A stretch of 64,000 nucleotides of DNA from Mycobacteroides chelonae. Lineage in GTDB: Bacteria; Actinomycetota; Actinomycetes; Mycobacteriales; Mycobacteriaceae. The notes beneath the pieces are model-generated. The model was not told the origin of the DNA, did no database searches, and was given only the letters and a program-made list of their open reading frames with translations. Below, in pieces: positions 25,058 through 33,135 of the stretch. The position numbers and the translations under genes are program-made. The stretch lies in the NCBI GenBank assembly GCA_014204435.1, contig JACHLF010000002.1:1-64000 (forward strand). Reading direction: 5' to 3'. The stretch's first letter is position 1; each line of letters opens with the position of its first letter.

Positions 25058-25350
25058 CAGCGTGGCTGGAGCGCCTCGAAAGACGTGGCCGTCTTCTCGT
25101 CCTGCGCCGTCACATTGGTGGCGAAGGTGTCGACGAGCCCCGCCATATCGGAGAACCTGCGGGCGATCGAGGACATCGCCTTGATACCGGGGGAGACCGT
25201 ATCGCGGATAGCGGCCAGCACCTCGCTTCCCGAGCCGGAAGCATCCTGAAAGGACATCCACGGCATGTCGTTGATGTCCGACGTCTCGCCCAGCCATGTC
25301 GTAGAAATGGCTGCGAGCTCCTCGATACGAACCCCGAACTCGTCGCTCAT
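25057..25350 (-). CDS. WXG100-family small ESX partner protein
   Basis: The 97-residue protein begins MSDEFGVRIEELAAIST, and its W-L-G motif (TTWLGETSD) lies near residue 20, followed by a helical C-terminal half. It lacks a signal peptide and enzymatic motifs. It is translationally coupled to the DUF1023 gene, like the small/large pairing at the left end of the window. Confidence 0.7.
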   Translation of the reverse strand: MSDEFGVRIEELAAISTTWLGETSDINDMPWMSFQDASGSGSEVLAAIRDTVSPGIKAMSSIARRFSDMAGLVDTFATNVTAQDEKTATSFEALQPR

Positions 25351-25416
25351 GGTTCCCTCCCCCAGCTCCTCATCGGTGACTCTATCCAGTCAGACGTTCG
25401 CAGACCCGGATCGGTT

Positions 25417-27006
25417 TCATGTTTGTGGAGAAAGAACCAAATCGGCCGCCTTCTCACCGAGCAGCACCGCCGGAGCGTGCGTGTGGCCCCGGATGAGGGT
25501 CGGTATCACCGAGGCATCGACCACTCGTAGGCCCTGCACACCGCGCACTGTCAGGTCCGGCGTCACCACGCTGGACTCGTCCGCACCCATCCGGCAGGTT
25601 CCGACGGGGTGATACAGCGTGTGTGAGTTGTTCTCCAGTGCGGCGACGAGCGTCTGCTCCAGGTTGTCGCCGGGGTTCCTGGGCCGCAGAATCTTGCCCA
25701 GCAATGCCCGCATCGAGGGCGTCTCGGCAATGCGCGCCGTGGTGTGCAAGCCGAACATCATGGCGGCGCGGTCCTGCCCGGCGGGGTCGCTCAGGTAGCG
25801 CGGATCAATGCGTGGCTTGGCCAGCGGATCGGGCGAGGTCAGAGTGATCTCGCCGCTGCTTTCCGGCTTGAGCAGGATGGGACCCATCACGATGGCGTGC
25901 TCGGTGGCCTCACCCAGCCCTTCGTCGAAGAAGGGTGCCGGAGCGAAGATCAGCTCAAGGTCAGGTAGCGCAAGATCGGCGCGGCTGCGCAGGAATCCAT
26001 AGGCCTCACCGACATTGGAGGTGAGCATGCCGCGATGTCGCAGAAAGTAGTTGGCCAGCTGCAGCGGCTTCTCCGCCCCGTACAACGAGTCAGCCTCGAC
26101 GGCGTAGCCCACCGGACAGCACAGGTGGTCGAGCAGGTTCTGCCCCACCTGCGGCGCGTCGTGCACGACGGGGATCCCCAACTCAACGAGACGCTTGGCA
26201 TCGCCGATGCCCGAAAGCATCAGCAGCTGAGGGGAATTGATCGCCCCTCCACTCAGAATCACCTCGCGACGGGCGTGCACGGTGTGGGTGATGCCGTCGC
26301 GCACGTATTCGACACCGACGGCGCGGGTGCCGTCGAACAACACTCGGCGTACCTGGGCATCGGTAACCACGTTCAGGTTCCGGCGCCGCAGGCCGGGCTT
26401 GAGGTAGCCGTCCGCAGTGCTCCATCGTCGGCCGCCGTTCTGACACACCATGGTCTCCGAGAAGCCCTTGGGTTCAGGGGTGTTCGCCCGCTCGACATCG
26501 AAACCGGCTTCCTTCACTGCCTCCAACCACGCCGCGGTGCTAGAACGGGGGCTGCGCTGTTTGGAGATCTTCAACGCGCCGTCGATGCCCTCGTCGCTCT
26601 CCGTCGCACCCTCGACCGCCTCGATGCGCTTGAAATAGTGGGCGACATTCGCGAAGGACCACTGATCGCCCGCGACCGCGGCCCAGTCGTCGTAGTCGGC
26701 CGCGAAACCACGTACCCACATCATGGCGTTCATGGATGACGAGCCGCCCAGCGTTTTGCCTCGCGGCCAATAGATCTGGCGTTTGTTCAGCTGCGGTTGG
26801 GGTTCGGTGAGGTAGTCCCAGTCCACATCACTGCGGAACAATTTCGAGAAGGCGGCGGGAATGTGGATGCCCATGTCCTTGTCCTTGGGGCCCGCCTCCA
26901 GGACCAGCACCTGGTCGTTGGTCCGTTCGGAGAGCCGGGTGGCCAGCGGTGCTCCCGCCGATCCCGCGCCCACGATGACAAAGTCAGCAGCCAAGTCCTC
27001 AACCAT
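25417..27006 (-). CDS. GMC-family FAD oxidoreductase (choline dehydrogenase-like)
   Basis: From the ATG at 27006 (MVEDLAADFVIVGAGSAGAP), the 529-residue protein has the FAD dinucleotide fold GAGSAG at 13-18 and the GMC signature WPRGKTLGGSSSMNAMMWVRG. A second signature is in SGGAINSPQLLMLSGIG, and the C-terminal catalytic His is in HTLYHPVGTCRMG and RGHTHAPAVLLGEKAA. It oxidises an alcohol of unknown identity. GMC proteins of this type include BetA and alkane-metabolism alcohol dehydrogenases. It is the only gene of its unit, and no betaine genes flank it. Confidence 0.9.
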   Translation of the reverse strand: MVEDLAADFVIVGAGSAGAPLATRLSERTNDQVLVLEAGPKDKDMGIHIPAAFSKLFRSDVDWDYLTEPQPQLNKRQIYWPRGKTLGGSSSMNAMMWVRGFAADYDDWAAVAGDQWSFANVAHYFKRIEAVEGATESDEGIDGALKISKQRSPRSSTAAWLEAVKEAGFDVERANTPEPKGFSETMVCQNGGRRWSTADGYLKPGLRRRNLNVVTDAQVRRVLFDGTRAVGVEYVRDGITHTVHARREVILSGGAINSPQLLMLSGIGDAKRLVELGIPVVHDAPQVGQNLLDHLCCPVGYAVEADSLYGAEKPLQLANYFLRHRGMLTSNVGEAYGFLRSRADLALPDLELIFAPAPFFDEGLGEATEHAIVMGPILLKPESSGEITLTSPDPLAKPRIDPRYLSDPAGQDRAAMMFGLHTTARIAETPSMRALLGKILRPRNPGDNLEQTLVAALENNSHTLYHPVGTCRMGADESSVVTPDLTVRGVQGLRVVDASVIPTLIRGHTHAPAVLLGEKAADLVLSPQT

Positions 27007-27074
27007 GGGGTGGACGCTAGCGGACGGGACAGCGTGCCGGGAAGCTTCTGGTACGGGACGTCCCACTTGCGGAG

Positions 27075-27299
27075 TCAGGGGTACACCCGGTAGCAGTTGG
27101 TCCCGCCGATGCCGAGCACATATACGGTGTCGCAGCGCGTAAAGCTGCCGTCGGGGGCGTAGTCGGACTCGCAGACACCGCCACCGTTGCCCCACACCAC
27201 GACCTTGCCGCACGGAGCCGCTGCAGCGGGTCTGGCCAGGGCGACGCCCCCGGCGGCCAGGGCGACGGCGATTCCCACGGTGGCCAGTATTTTCCGCAT
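27075..27299 (-). CDS. Small secreted Cys-rich protein (CDGP-like)
   Basis: Starting MRKILATVGIAVALAAGGVAL at 27299, the 74-residue protein has a clear Sec signal peptide ending near ARPAAAA. The mature domain has four Cys (PCGKVVVWG, GGGVCESDY, TRCDTVYVLG, TNCYRVYP), and its pattern resembles the small mycobacterial CDGP secreted family. Two disulfides are plausible. The function is unknown. It is divergent from the TetR gene at 27412. Confidence 0.7.
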   Translation of the reverse strand: MRKILATVGIAVALAAGGVALARPAAAAPCGKVVVWGNGGGVCESDYAPDGSFTRCDTVYVLGIGGTNCYRVYP

Positions 27300-27411
27300 G
27301 TCATTGCCTCTTCTTGATGCTTCCGGCCTCTCCATGACGCCGGCCATACCGTTAGAACGCTTCCGTTTTTGGAAAAGTTTCGTAAATATGAAGGTTTGTT
27401 ACGATGGCTAC

Positions 27412-28005
27412 ATGCCACCGCTCAGCGGCCTGCGCGAGCAGAAGAAGTCAGAGACCAAACTGGCGTTGAGCAGAGCCGCCCTGGAGCTGGCGCTGGACCG
27501 GGGAGACCTGGCGGCCGTCACCGTCGACGACATCGCCGACGCGGTGCGCGTCTCGTCCCGCACATTTCGCAACTACTTCACCAGCAAGGAAGACGCCGTC
27601 CTGTTCTCGCTGCGCGGGATTGAGGACAACGCCGTCCAACTGCTGCGTCGGCGCCCCGCCGACGAGCACGCAGTCGATTCGCTGGAGGCCGTCATGCTGG
27701 ATTTGGCGACCTCGGAGGCGTTCAGCACCGCCGTCGCCGTCACCCGGATATCGGCACAGAATCCCGGCCTCGCCGCGCATGACGCCGCCCGATCCGACGA
27801 CGTCGGAAACGTGGTGCTGGCGGAAGTCAGTCGACGCACGGGCCTGGATCCGAACGTCGACCTGTATCCGCGACTGATCTGCAATGCCGCATATGCGGTC
27901 CTCGGCACGGTGATCCAGATGGCGGTGTCCGATTCCGCGCTGCCGAGAGATCCCGGAGAACTTGTCGCCCAAGGATTTCAGCGCCTACGCGACGGACTCA
28001 CATGA
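27412..28005 (+). CDS. TetR-family transcriptional regulator
   Basis: The start is probably the ATG at 27412 (MPPLSGLREQKKSETKLALSR). An ATG nine codons upstream is possible. The N-terminal helix-turn-helix ends VRVSSRTFRNYFTSKEDAVLFSLRG. The C-terminal domain (about residues 80-197) resembles MftR-like/TetR_C_17 regulators of mycobacteria. The AT-rich upstream region (27361-27410) probably holds its promoter and that of the divergent secreted protein. Confidence 0.87.
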   Translation: MPPLSGLREQKKSETKLALSRAALELALDRGDLAAVTVDDIADAVRVSSRTFRNYFTSKEDAVLFSLRGIEDNAVQLLRRRPADEHAVDSLEAVMLDLATSEAFSTAVAVTRISAQNPGLAAHDAARSDDVGNVVLAEVSRRTGLDPNVDLYPRLICNAAYAVLGTVIQMAVSDSALPRDPGELVAQGFQRLRDGLT

Positions 28006-28062
28006 CCCTGGTTCCAGCGTGCCCGGGCTCATGGCCGTTGCGATGCGAACCAACGCACCGAG

Positions 28063-28491
28063 TTAAGGCCGCGGCTGATCCAGCAGTTTGGCGATGCCGT
28101 GGAGTTCGGTGGCCTGAATCTCTTTGACAACCCTCAGCAGAATTCGCTCGTCGAGATCGTCGAGATTGACGCCTCTATTCGTCACCGTCAGCAGCGTGCC
28201 GCCCTCGTGCTCACGGAAGGCCAGATGACGCGTCCAGCGGGCCGCCTGGCCCGTGCTCGCGTGGGCGACAAGGCCCAGGGTCAAATGCTCGTACGGCTGA
28301 GCGTCGAGGAACTCGATCTCGAATACGCCGCTGAATCTGGTCCCCACCACCTGGACCGTGGTCATTGTGAAGGTGCTCCCGACGATGACCTCGGCCGGGG
28401 TGTCCGGCTTGCCCCACCAGGACGCCGGATCGATGAGAGCCGACCACACGTCTTGAGGTAGGTGGGGGAAATACCGCTGAACCTGTGTCAT
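28063..28491 (-). CDS. SRPBCC/AHSA1-type lipid-binding fold protein
   Basis: The 142-residue protein begins MTQVQRYFPHLPQDVWSALIDPASWWG. It continues with the beta strands VIVGSTFTMTTVQVVGTRF and FEIEFLDAQPYEHLTLGLV, followed by the final long helix, as in the START-like AHSA1 family. It has no catalytic motif. It may bind a hydrophobic ligand or act as a stress-related chaperone activator. Confidence 0.7.
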   Translation of the reverse strand: MTQVQRYFPHLPQDVWSALIDPASWWGKPDTPAEVIVGSTFTMTTVQVVGTRFSGVFEIEFLDAQPYEHLTLGLVAHASTGQAARWTRHLAFREHEGGTLLTVTNRGVNLDDLDERILLRVVKEIQATELHGIAKLLDQPRP

Positions 28492-28521
28492 CGCTTCACA
28501 CTCACTCGTGAAGAAGTCCTA

Positions 28522-28597
28522 TGGTGCGCCCGAAGGGATTCGAACCCCTAACCTTCTGATCCGTAGTCAGATGCTCTATCCGTTGAGCTACGGGCGC
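28522..28597 (-). tRNA. tRNA-Arg(ACG)
   Basis: The minus strand starts GCGCCCGTAGCTCAACGGAT, with anticodon loop CTACGGA (anticodon ACG), T-arm GGTTCGAATCC and acceptor CGGGCGC followed by an encoded ACCA. This is the tRNA whose A34 is modified by TadA. Confidence 0.95.
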
Positions 28598-28645
28598 TAG
28601 CTATTCAATTGTTGCAGGTCAACAGGTTTGGCCTGCAGACCGACG

Positions 28646-28734
28646 CGGAGGCGAGAGGATTTGAACCTCCGGTCCCCCGTAAAGGGGACAACTCATTAGC
28701 AGTGAGTCCCATTCGGCCGCTCTGGCACGCCTCC
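28646..28734 (-). tRNA. tRNA-Ser(GCT)
   Basis: The minus strand starts GGAGGCGTGCCAGAGCGGCC and ends with CGCCTCC. The anticodon loop CTGCTAA gives anticodon GCT. The long variable arm (GTCCCCTTTACGGGGGAC) marks it as a serine tRNA. CCA is not encoded. Confidence 0.93.
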
Positions 28735-28870
28735 TGAACTTCCCGAGCGGTACTCCGAACCCAGGAAAATGGATCCCGAACCGCCGAGGGCATAGAGTAC
28801 AGGCCCGCGAGCCCGGAAGGCAAAGCCGTTGGTCGCCATCCGGTCCAACATGCACCGATAGTCTATTTCG

Positions 28871-29914
28871 GTGCCCGCCCGACTTCGCCCCGAGCTGACC
28901 GAACTGCCGGCCTACACCCCAGGCCGCAGCGTGCCTGGGGCCATCAAGCTCGCCAGTAACGAAACCGTGCACGGGCCCCTGCCGAGCGTGCGTACGGCGA
29001 TCGCCGACGCCACCGCACTGATCAACCGATACCCCGACAACGGGTACGCCGAGTTGCGCTCACACCTGGCCAAACACGTGGACATGGCACCCGAGCACAT
29101 CGCCGTGGGCTGCGGATCGGTGAGCCTGTGTCAGCAGCTCGTCCAGATCACCGCGACGGTGGGCGACGAGGTGCTATTCGGCTGGCGGTCCTTCGAGACC
29201 TACCCGCTGGTGGTGCGGGTCGCCGGGGCAACCCCCGTTCAGGTACCGCTGATCGACCACACCTACGACCTCGACGCCATGGCGGCCGCGGTGACCGACG
29301 CCACCCGGCTGGTCTTCGTGTGCAACCCGAACAATCCGACCGGCACCGTGGTGCCCCCTGCCGATCTACGGCGGTTCGTCGAGACGGTGCCGTCGCACAT
29401 CCTCATCGCGATCGACGAGGCCTACATCGAGTACGTGCGCGAGAACTTCAGTGACAGTCTGGCGCTGGTCCGTGAACACCCCAATGTGATTGTGCTGCGC
29501 ACCTTCTCAAAGGCGTACGGCCTGGCCGGCCTGCGCGTAGGCTATGCGATCGGCGATCCCGACGTGATCACCACACTGGGCAAGGTGTACGTACCATTCA
29601 GCGCGTCCAGCCTCGCCCAGGCCGCCGCGATCGCCTCACTAGCCGCCGCCGAGGAACTCCTGGCGCGGACCAACGACGTTGTCGCCGAGCGCACCCGGGT
29701 GACCGCTGCGCTGCGCGAGGCGGGCTACGACGTGCCGGAATCACAGGCGAACTTCGTCTGGTTGCCGCTCGGTGAACGATCAACGGAGTTCGCACAGGCT
29801 TCCGCCGAGTCACGAATCATCGTGCGGCCCTTCGCAACCGATGGCGTCCGAGTCACCGTCGCCGCCCCGGAAGAAAACGATGCGTTCCTGAACTTCGCGC
29901 GGACCTGGCGCTAG
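28871..29914 (+). CDS. pat: Aromatic/histidinol-phosphate aminotransferase (HisC2/Pat, Rv3772-like)
   Basis: The GTG at 28871 opens 347 residues of a class I/II PLP aminotransferase. The motifs NPNNPTG (152-158), DEAYIEYV, and Lys214 in TFSKAYGLAGLRVGY form the PLP site. The position within the gene order is that of Rv3772. The mycobacterial enzyme transfers amino groups to 4-hydroxyphenylpyruvate and phenylpyruvate, so it would complete the tyrosine route begun by TyrA. Histidinol-phosphate activity cannot be excluded by sequence alone. Confidence 0.88.
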   Translation: MPARLRPELTELPAYTPGRSVPGAIKLASNETVHGPLPSVRTAIADATALINRYPDNGYAELRSHLAKHVDMAPEHIAVGCGSVSLCQQLVQITATVGDEVLFGWRSFETYPLVVRVAGATPVQVPLIDHTYDLDAMAAAVTDATRLVFVCNPNNPTGTVVPPADLRRFVETVPSHILIAIDEAYIEYVRENFSDSLALVREHPNVIVLRTFSKAYGLAGLRVGYAIGDPDVITTLGKVYVPFSASSLAQAAAIASLAAAEELLARTNDVVAERTRVTAALREAGYDVPESQANFVWLPLGERSTEFAQASAESRIIVRPFATDGVRVTVAAPEENDAFLNFARTWR

Positions 29915-29988
29915 CTCACCCGAGACAACTCAGTAGCCGCGGTCCGGCGCCTCGCAGAAAGCGGCAGCCCCAAGGCGTAAGGCTCAGT

Positions 29989-30054
29989 TCGTCGAGCGCA
30001 TACCGCACGCAGGTGTTTCGTAGCAATAGCCTGCACCTGGTATGCACTCGACGA
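29989..30054. repeat. Long imperfect palindrome (hairpin) between pat and the cupin gene
   Basis: TCGTCGAGCGCATACC (29989-30004) pairs with GGTATGCACTCGACGA (30039-30054) with one mismatch. An inner CAGGTG/CACCTG pair (30010-30015 / 30034-30039) extends the structure. It lies between convergent genes and could terminate both, but there is no T-tract. A dispersed palindromic repeat is an alternative. Confidence 0.55.
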
Positions 30055-30070
30055 GCTTTGCCGGGTGAGT

Positions 30071-30406
30071 TCACCCCGAACGGCCTACCACCGTCAGCAG
30101 CACCGCCGAGTCCTCGATCGCCGTAAGGTCATGGCGCTCTTGCGGAATGATCACGTAGTCACCGGCACCAGCCGCCGTGGTGGCGCTCGCGGTCGCCAGC
30201 TCGACCCGCCCGCTCAGCACCAATAGCGTTGCTTCGCCGGGGTTTTCATGTTCGGCAAGCCGGTGGCCGGCGGCCAGCGCCAGCAGCACCTGCCGCAACG
30301 CATGGCCCGTGCCGCCGTGCACGGTGTGCGCCGCCCGGCCACTGCTCGCGTGCCGTGCCGTTTCGATGCGCTCCTCACCCAGGGCCGTCATCGAGAGGAC
30401 ATCCAT
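30071..30406 (-). CDS. Small cupin-domain protein
   Basis: The ATG at 30406 (MDVLSMTALGEERIETARHA) gives 111 residues with a single cupin barrel: GHRLAEHENPGEATLLVLSG is motif 1 (His/Glu pattern) and GDYVIIPQERHDLTA is motif 2. The His and Glu residues suggest metal binding. It is the last gene of an operon with an ArsR-like regulator and a methyltransferase and may sense or bind a small ligand. Confidence 0.8.
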   Translation of the reverse strand: MDVLSMTALGEERIETARHASSGRAAHTVHGGTGHALRQVLLALAAGHRLAEHENPGEATLLVLSGRVELATASATTAAGAGDYVIIPQERHDLTAIEDSAVLLTVVGRSG

Positions 30407-30419
30407 GCCCTCGCCTCCT

Positions 30420-31076
30420 CTACTGGTGTTGGGATACCGGCTGCAACGCCAGGCTGACCGTGCAGTCCCCGTGCCCGGCATCGGGCGACACCGTGACCTG
30501 GAACTGCCCGCCGACCGCGTCGGCGTTGACGTCGAGCACCTCCTGAATGAGGCCTCGCTGAATCCCGCGCACCACCTCCGGGGCAGTCGTGGCGATCTCG
30601 GCGAGTGGGCACGAGCAGATCCGCACCGTGACGCTCCCGAACGACATCAGCGTGGACTGCACCGTAAACCCCAGTTCGCCAAGGGTTTCCACCACCAGGT
30701 CCACGGCAGGCAGCGGGGCACGGCGGCGTGCCACATTCACCCGATGCGCCAGATCGGCACCCACCAAGGCCGCCCGTGACTCACGCTCGGCGGACGTGCC
30801 ACCGAGATGTACCGCGAACAGCGACACCACGTCGGAGTAATCCAGGCGCGGGGCGATCGCGTACATGAGGCTGGGTCTGCCCGCCCTCTGCTCGGCGTCC
30901 CCGCTGCGCCGCACGATATGCCCCTGCTCTTCCAAGGTCTTCAGGTGAAACCGCACCGTGGTGATGTGTATCCGCAAGCTGTCGGCGATGTGCTGCGCGC
31001 CGACCGGCACAGCCGCCTCGCGCACCAGCCCCAACACCCGCTCACGCTGCTCACCCGCCCTGCGGTTACCGGTCAT
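30420..31076 (-). CDS. SufR-like helix-turn-helix regulator with incomplete Cys set
   Basis: This 218-residue protein begins MTGNRRAGEQRERVLGLVRE and has a winged helix-turn-helix (VGAQHIADSLRIHITTVRFHLKTLEEQGHI) with a beta wing containing RAGRPSLMYAI. The C-terminal domain is like SufR [Fe-S] regulators: RICSCPLAEIATTAPEVV and a final GDCTVSL retain Cys residues. However, the second conserved Cys (usually P-E-V/L-V-C-G) is Arg (PEVVRGI). It overlaps the methyltransferase gene by four bases. It probably represses its own operon. Iron-sulfur binding is uncertain because a ligand is missing. Confidence 0.75.
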   Translation of the reverse strand: MTGNRRAGEQRERVLGLVREAAVPVGAQHIADSLRIHITTVRFHLKTLEEQGHIVRRSGDAEQRAGRPSLMYAIAPRLDYSDVVSLFAVHLGGTSAERESRAALVGADLAHRVNVARRRAPLPAVDLVVETLGELGFTVQSTLMSFGSVTVRICSCPLAEIATTAPEVVRGIQRGLIQEVLDVNADAVGGQFQVTVSPDAGHGDCTVSLALQPVSQHQ

Positions 31077-31873
31077 TCGGGACGGACACCGACAAGTGCG
31101 ACCGCAGTCAGCGCGCCCTTGTGCTGATTGAACGTGCGGCGCATGGCGAGCACACGTTTGCGCGCACCCCCGTGCAGGAGAACGTTTTTCACCAGACGAA
31201 AGGCGCCCAGAATGCCCTCGTCGGCGATGACGCGGCGCGGTTTCAGCAAGGCCATCGGAGCCCGGTCGGTGCTCACCACCTTAAATCCCGAGCCCCGCAG
31301 CAGCTCGCTCCACTCGGCCACCGTCAGCGGCCTGGCGTTGACCTTGATCGAGTGAGCAAGTGCGCGGCGAATATCGTCCGTGGTCTCGGTGCCGACGGAG
31401 TCTGGTGTCAGGCCGAGTTCGTGGATCGCGTACCGGCCGCCGGGGCGCAACAACCGGTAAGCCTCGTCGACGATCGCCCTCTTGGCCTTGTCGCTCTGCA
31501 TTGTCAACATCGCCTCGCCCACGACTACGTCGGCGCTGGCATCGGGCAGGCCGGTGCTGGCCGCGTCCGCGATAATCACCCGTCCTCCACACGGCGCCAC
31601 GACGTCACGCACCGACTGGGTGGCCGCCGCGGTGTCATCGACGCCGACGTAGGACCGGGGCCGCAGCGCCACGATGTCCCGCGCGGTCCGTCCAAGTCCC
31701 GGCCCGAGCTCCACCACATCGGCGTCGGTCACCCGTCCGGCGGCCAGCAGACGGGTGGTCAGTTCCAACCCGCCCGGGCGCAGAACGCGCTTGCCCAACC
31801 GCGCCAACAGCCAGTGCCCCGGAAGGTCCTCGTCCCGGCGACCAGCCAGAGGAAGTGTTTGTTTCTCGGCCAT
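31073..31873 (-). CDS. Class I SAM-dependent methyltransferase
   Basis: The 266-residue protein starts MAEKQTLPLAGRRDEDLPG. Motif I is VVELGPGLGRTARDIV near residue 53, followed by VGVDDTAAA, the acidic loop ADAASTGLPDASADVVVGEAML and the post-motif LRPGGRYAIHELGL. This is a UbiE/Coq5-like small-molecule methyltransferase. It is the first gene of a three-gene operon with a SufR-like regulator and a cupin. The AT-rich sequence just upstream (31874-31915) likely holds the promoter. Confidence 0.82.
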   Translation of the reverse strand: MAEKQTLPLAGRRDEDLPGHWLLARLGKRVLRPGGLELTTRLLAAGRVTDADVVELGPGLGRTARDIVALRPRSYVGVDDTAAATQSVRDVVAPCGGRVIIADAASTGLPDASADVVVGEAMLTMQSDKAKRAIVDEAYRLLRPGGRYAIHELGLTPDSVGTETTDDIRRALAHSIKVNARPLTVAEWSELLRGSGFKVVSTDRAPMALLKPRRVIADEGILGAFRLVKNVLLHGGARKRVLAMRRTFNQHKGALTAVALVGVRPE

Positions 31874-31977
31874 ACCTCCAATTTAGAGGATAGATATCCT
31901 TTTAAATAGGCCTACATTGCCGGGAGTTGGATTCATCACGGAGACAACCCTCCCATCGCGCTGGCGATCCCACCAGC

Positions 31978-32275
31978 GTGAGTAAGTACCGCGTCCACGT
32001 CGAGGAGCCGCCGAGCCTGGGCGGGCAAACACGGCACCCGATCCCGTCAAGCCAGCGCCGAGGGTGACCTCGATGTGCGCGGCTTCTTCGGCCTGGACGA
32101 CGCCGTGCGGCCGGGCTTTCAACAGATCTGGGTCACCGTGTCGGTCTCCGGTCCGGACACCAACGAGCGCTACCGCGAACTACAAGAGGCCGTCGACGCG
32201 CATTGCCCCGTGTTGGATCTGACCACCGGCACCACGCCGATGGTCGCCACACTGCACACCCGGCCGCAGTCGTAA
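31978..32275 (+). pseudogene. OsmC-family peroxiredoxin-like gene, internally deleted
   Basis: An N-terminal fragment (SKYRVHVEEPPSLGGQTRHP, from about 31978) and a C-terminal fragment in another frame (SAEGDLDVRGFFGLDDAVRP to the stop at 32275) match the two ends of OsmC-like proteins. The middle, about 60 residues that would include the conserved Cys region, is missing and the frames do not join. It is therefore a broken OsmC-like gene. The rest of the interval 31874-32412 shows no other gene. Confidence 0.6.
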
Positions 32276-32412
32276 ATCTGTTGCCGGGCGCCCGGTCCGC
32301 CTGACAGCATCATCGGCGCCCGCCGGTACGTGCGGTCCGCTGCTCGCGCAGCCAGCGAGGGAGGCAGCCCGTTCAAGCCGGGCCGGGACCCAAGAGTTCG
32401 TAAACGTAACGG

Positions 32413-32499
32413 CGGTGGCGGAGGGATTTGAACCCCCGGACGGTGTTAGCCGTCTCTCGCTTTCAAGGCGAGTGCATTAGGCCGCTCTGCCACGCCACC
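32413..32499 (-). tRNA. tRNA-Ser(TGA)
   Basis: The minus strand starts GGTGGCGTGGCAGAGCGGCC, with anticodon loop CTTGAAA (anticodon TGA) and a long variable arm, and ends CGCCACC. Its 3' half is nearly identical to tRNA-Ser(CGA) at 9163-9250, so it could be a secondary target for the integrase, but no element is inserted here. Confidence 0.93.
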
Positions 32500-32530
32500 G
32501 TCGGCAAGCCTAGCCGCTCCCCGCGACGGC

Positions 32531-33034
32531 CTACTCCCCGCCGCGTCCCTCGGCATCGTGCAGCGCCTCCTCGGCCCCCTCACCCACCCGCCGGAAGCTC
32601 TCGGCGATGGCCGCCTGCTGCGACCGCGTCAGGCGCATCAGATAGTGCTCACGCACACACTCGGAATAGGTGCGCATCGCCGCCTCGCCCAGGATGCGCC
32701 CCTGTTCCGTCAGCGCCGCCAACACCGCCCTGCGGTCCTGGGGCATCGATCCCCGCTTCACCAGGCCCTGCTCCTCAAGGCGACGCACCTGGTGGGTGAT
32801 CCGGCTACGCGAAGCCAACAGACTGGTGGCGATATCCCCCATGCGGCAACTGCCATTGGCAGATCGCAACAACTGTTGCAGCACATGGAAATCGGTAAGC
32901 GAAATACTGTGCGATGCAACCATCTTTCGGTTCAGCAAGAAATTCAGCCGATTTGTTGCCACCCAAAAGTTTTGCCATGAACGAAATTCGGCGAGATCTA
33001 GTCCTGGGACTTCACTCTCCGAACGTGTACTCAT
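32531..33034 (-). CDS. MarR-family transcriptional regulator
   Basis: Starting at the ATG at 33034 (MSTRSESEVPGLDLAEFRSW), the 167-residue protein has the MarR winged helix: SLTDFHVLQQLLRSANG, then MGDIATSLLASRSRITHQVRRLEEQGLV and the wing KRGSMPQDRRAVLAALTEQG. It probably controls the divergent quinone oxidoreductase gene, 101 bases away. Confidence 0.88.
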   Translation of the reverse strand: MSTRSESEVPGLDLAEFRSWQNFWVATNRLNFLLNRKMVASHSISLTDFHVLQQLLRSANGSCRMGDIATSLLASRSRITHQVRRLEEQGLVKRGSMPQDRRAVLAALTEQGRILGEAAMRTYSECVREHYLMRLTRSQQAAIAESFRRVGEGAEEALHDAEGRGGE

Positions 33035-33135
33035 TCGTACTCCCCCCTTCCCACCGACCACGCTATGGCCTAGACCGCGCCTCCATACGCTGTCCAGTGA
33101 TCCGGCGACCGATAGCTCGGCATAGTCTGGATGAT

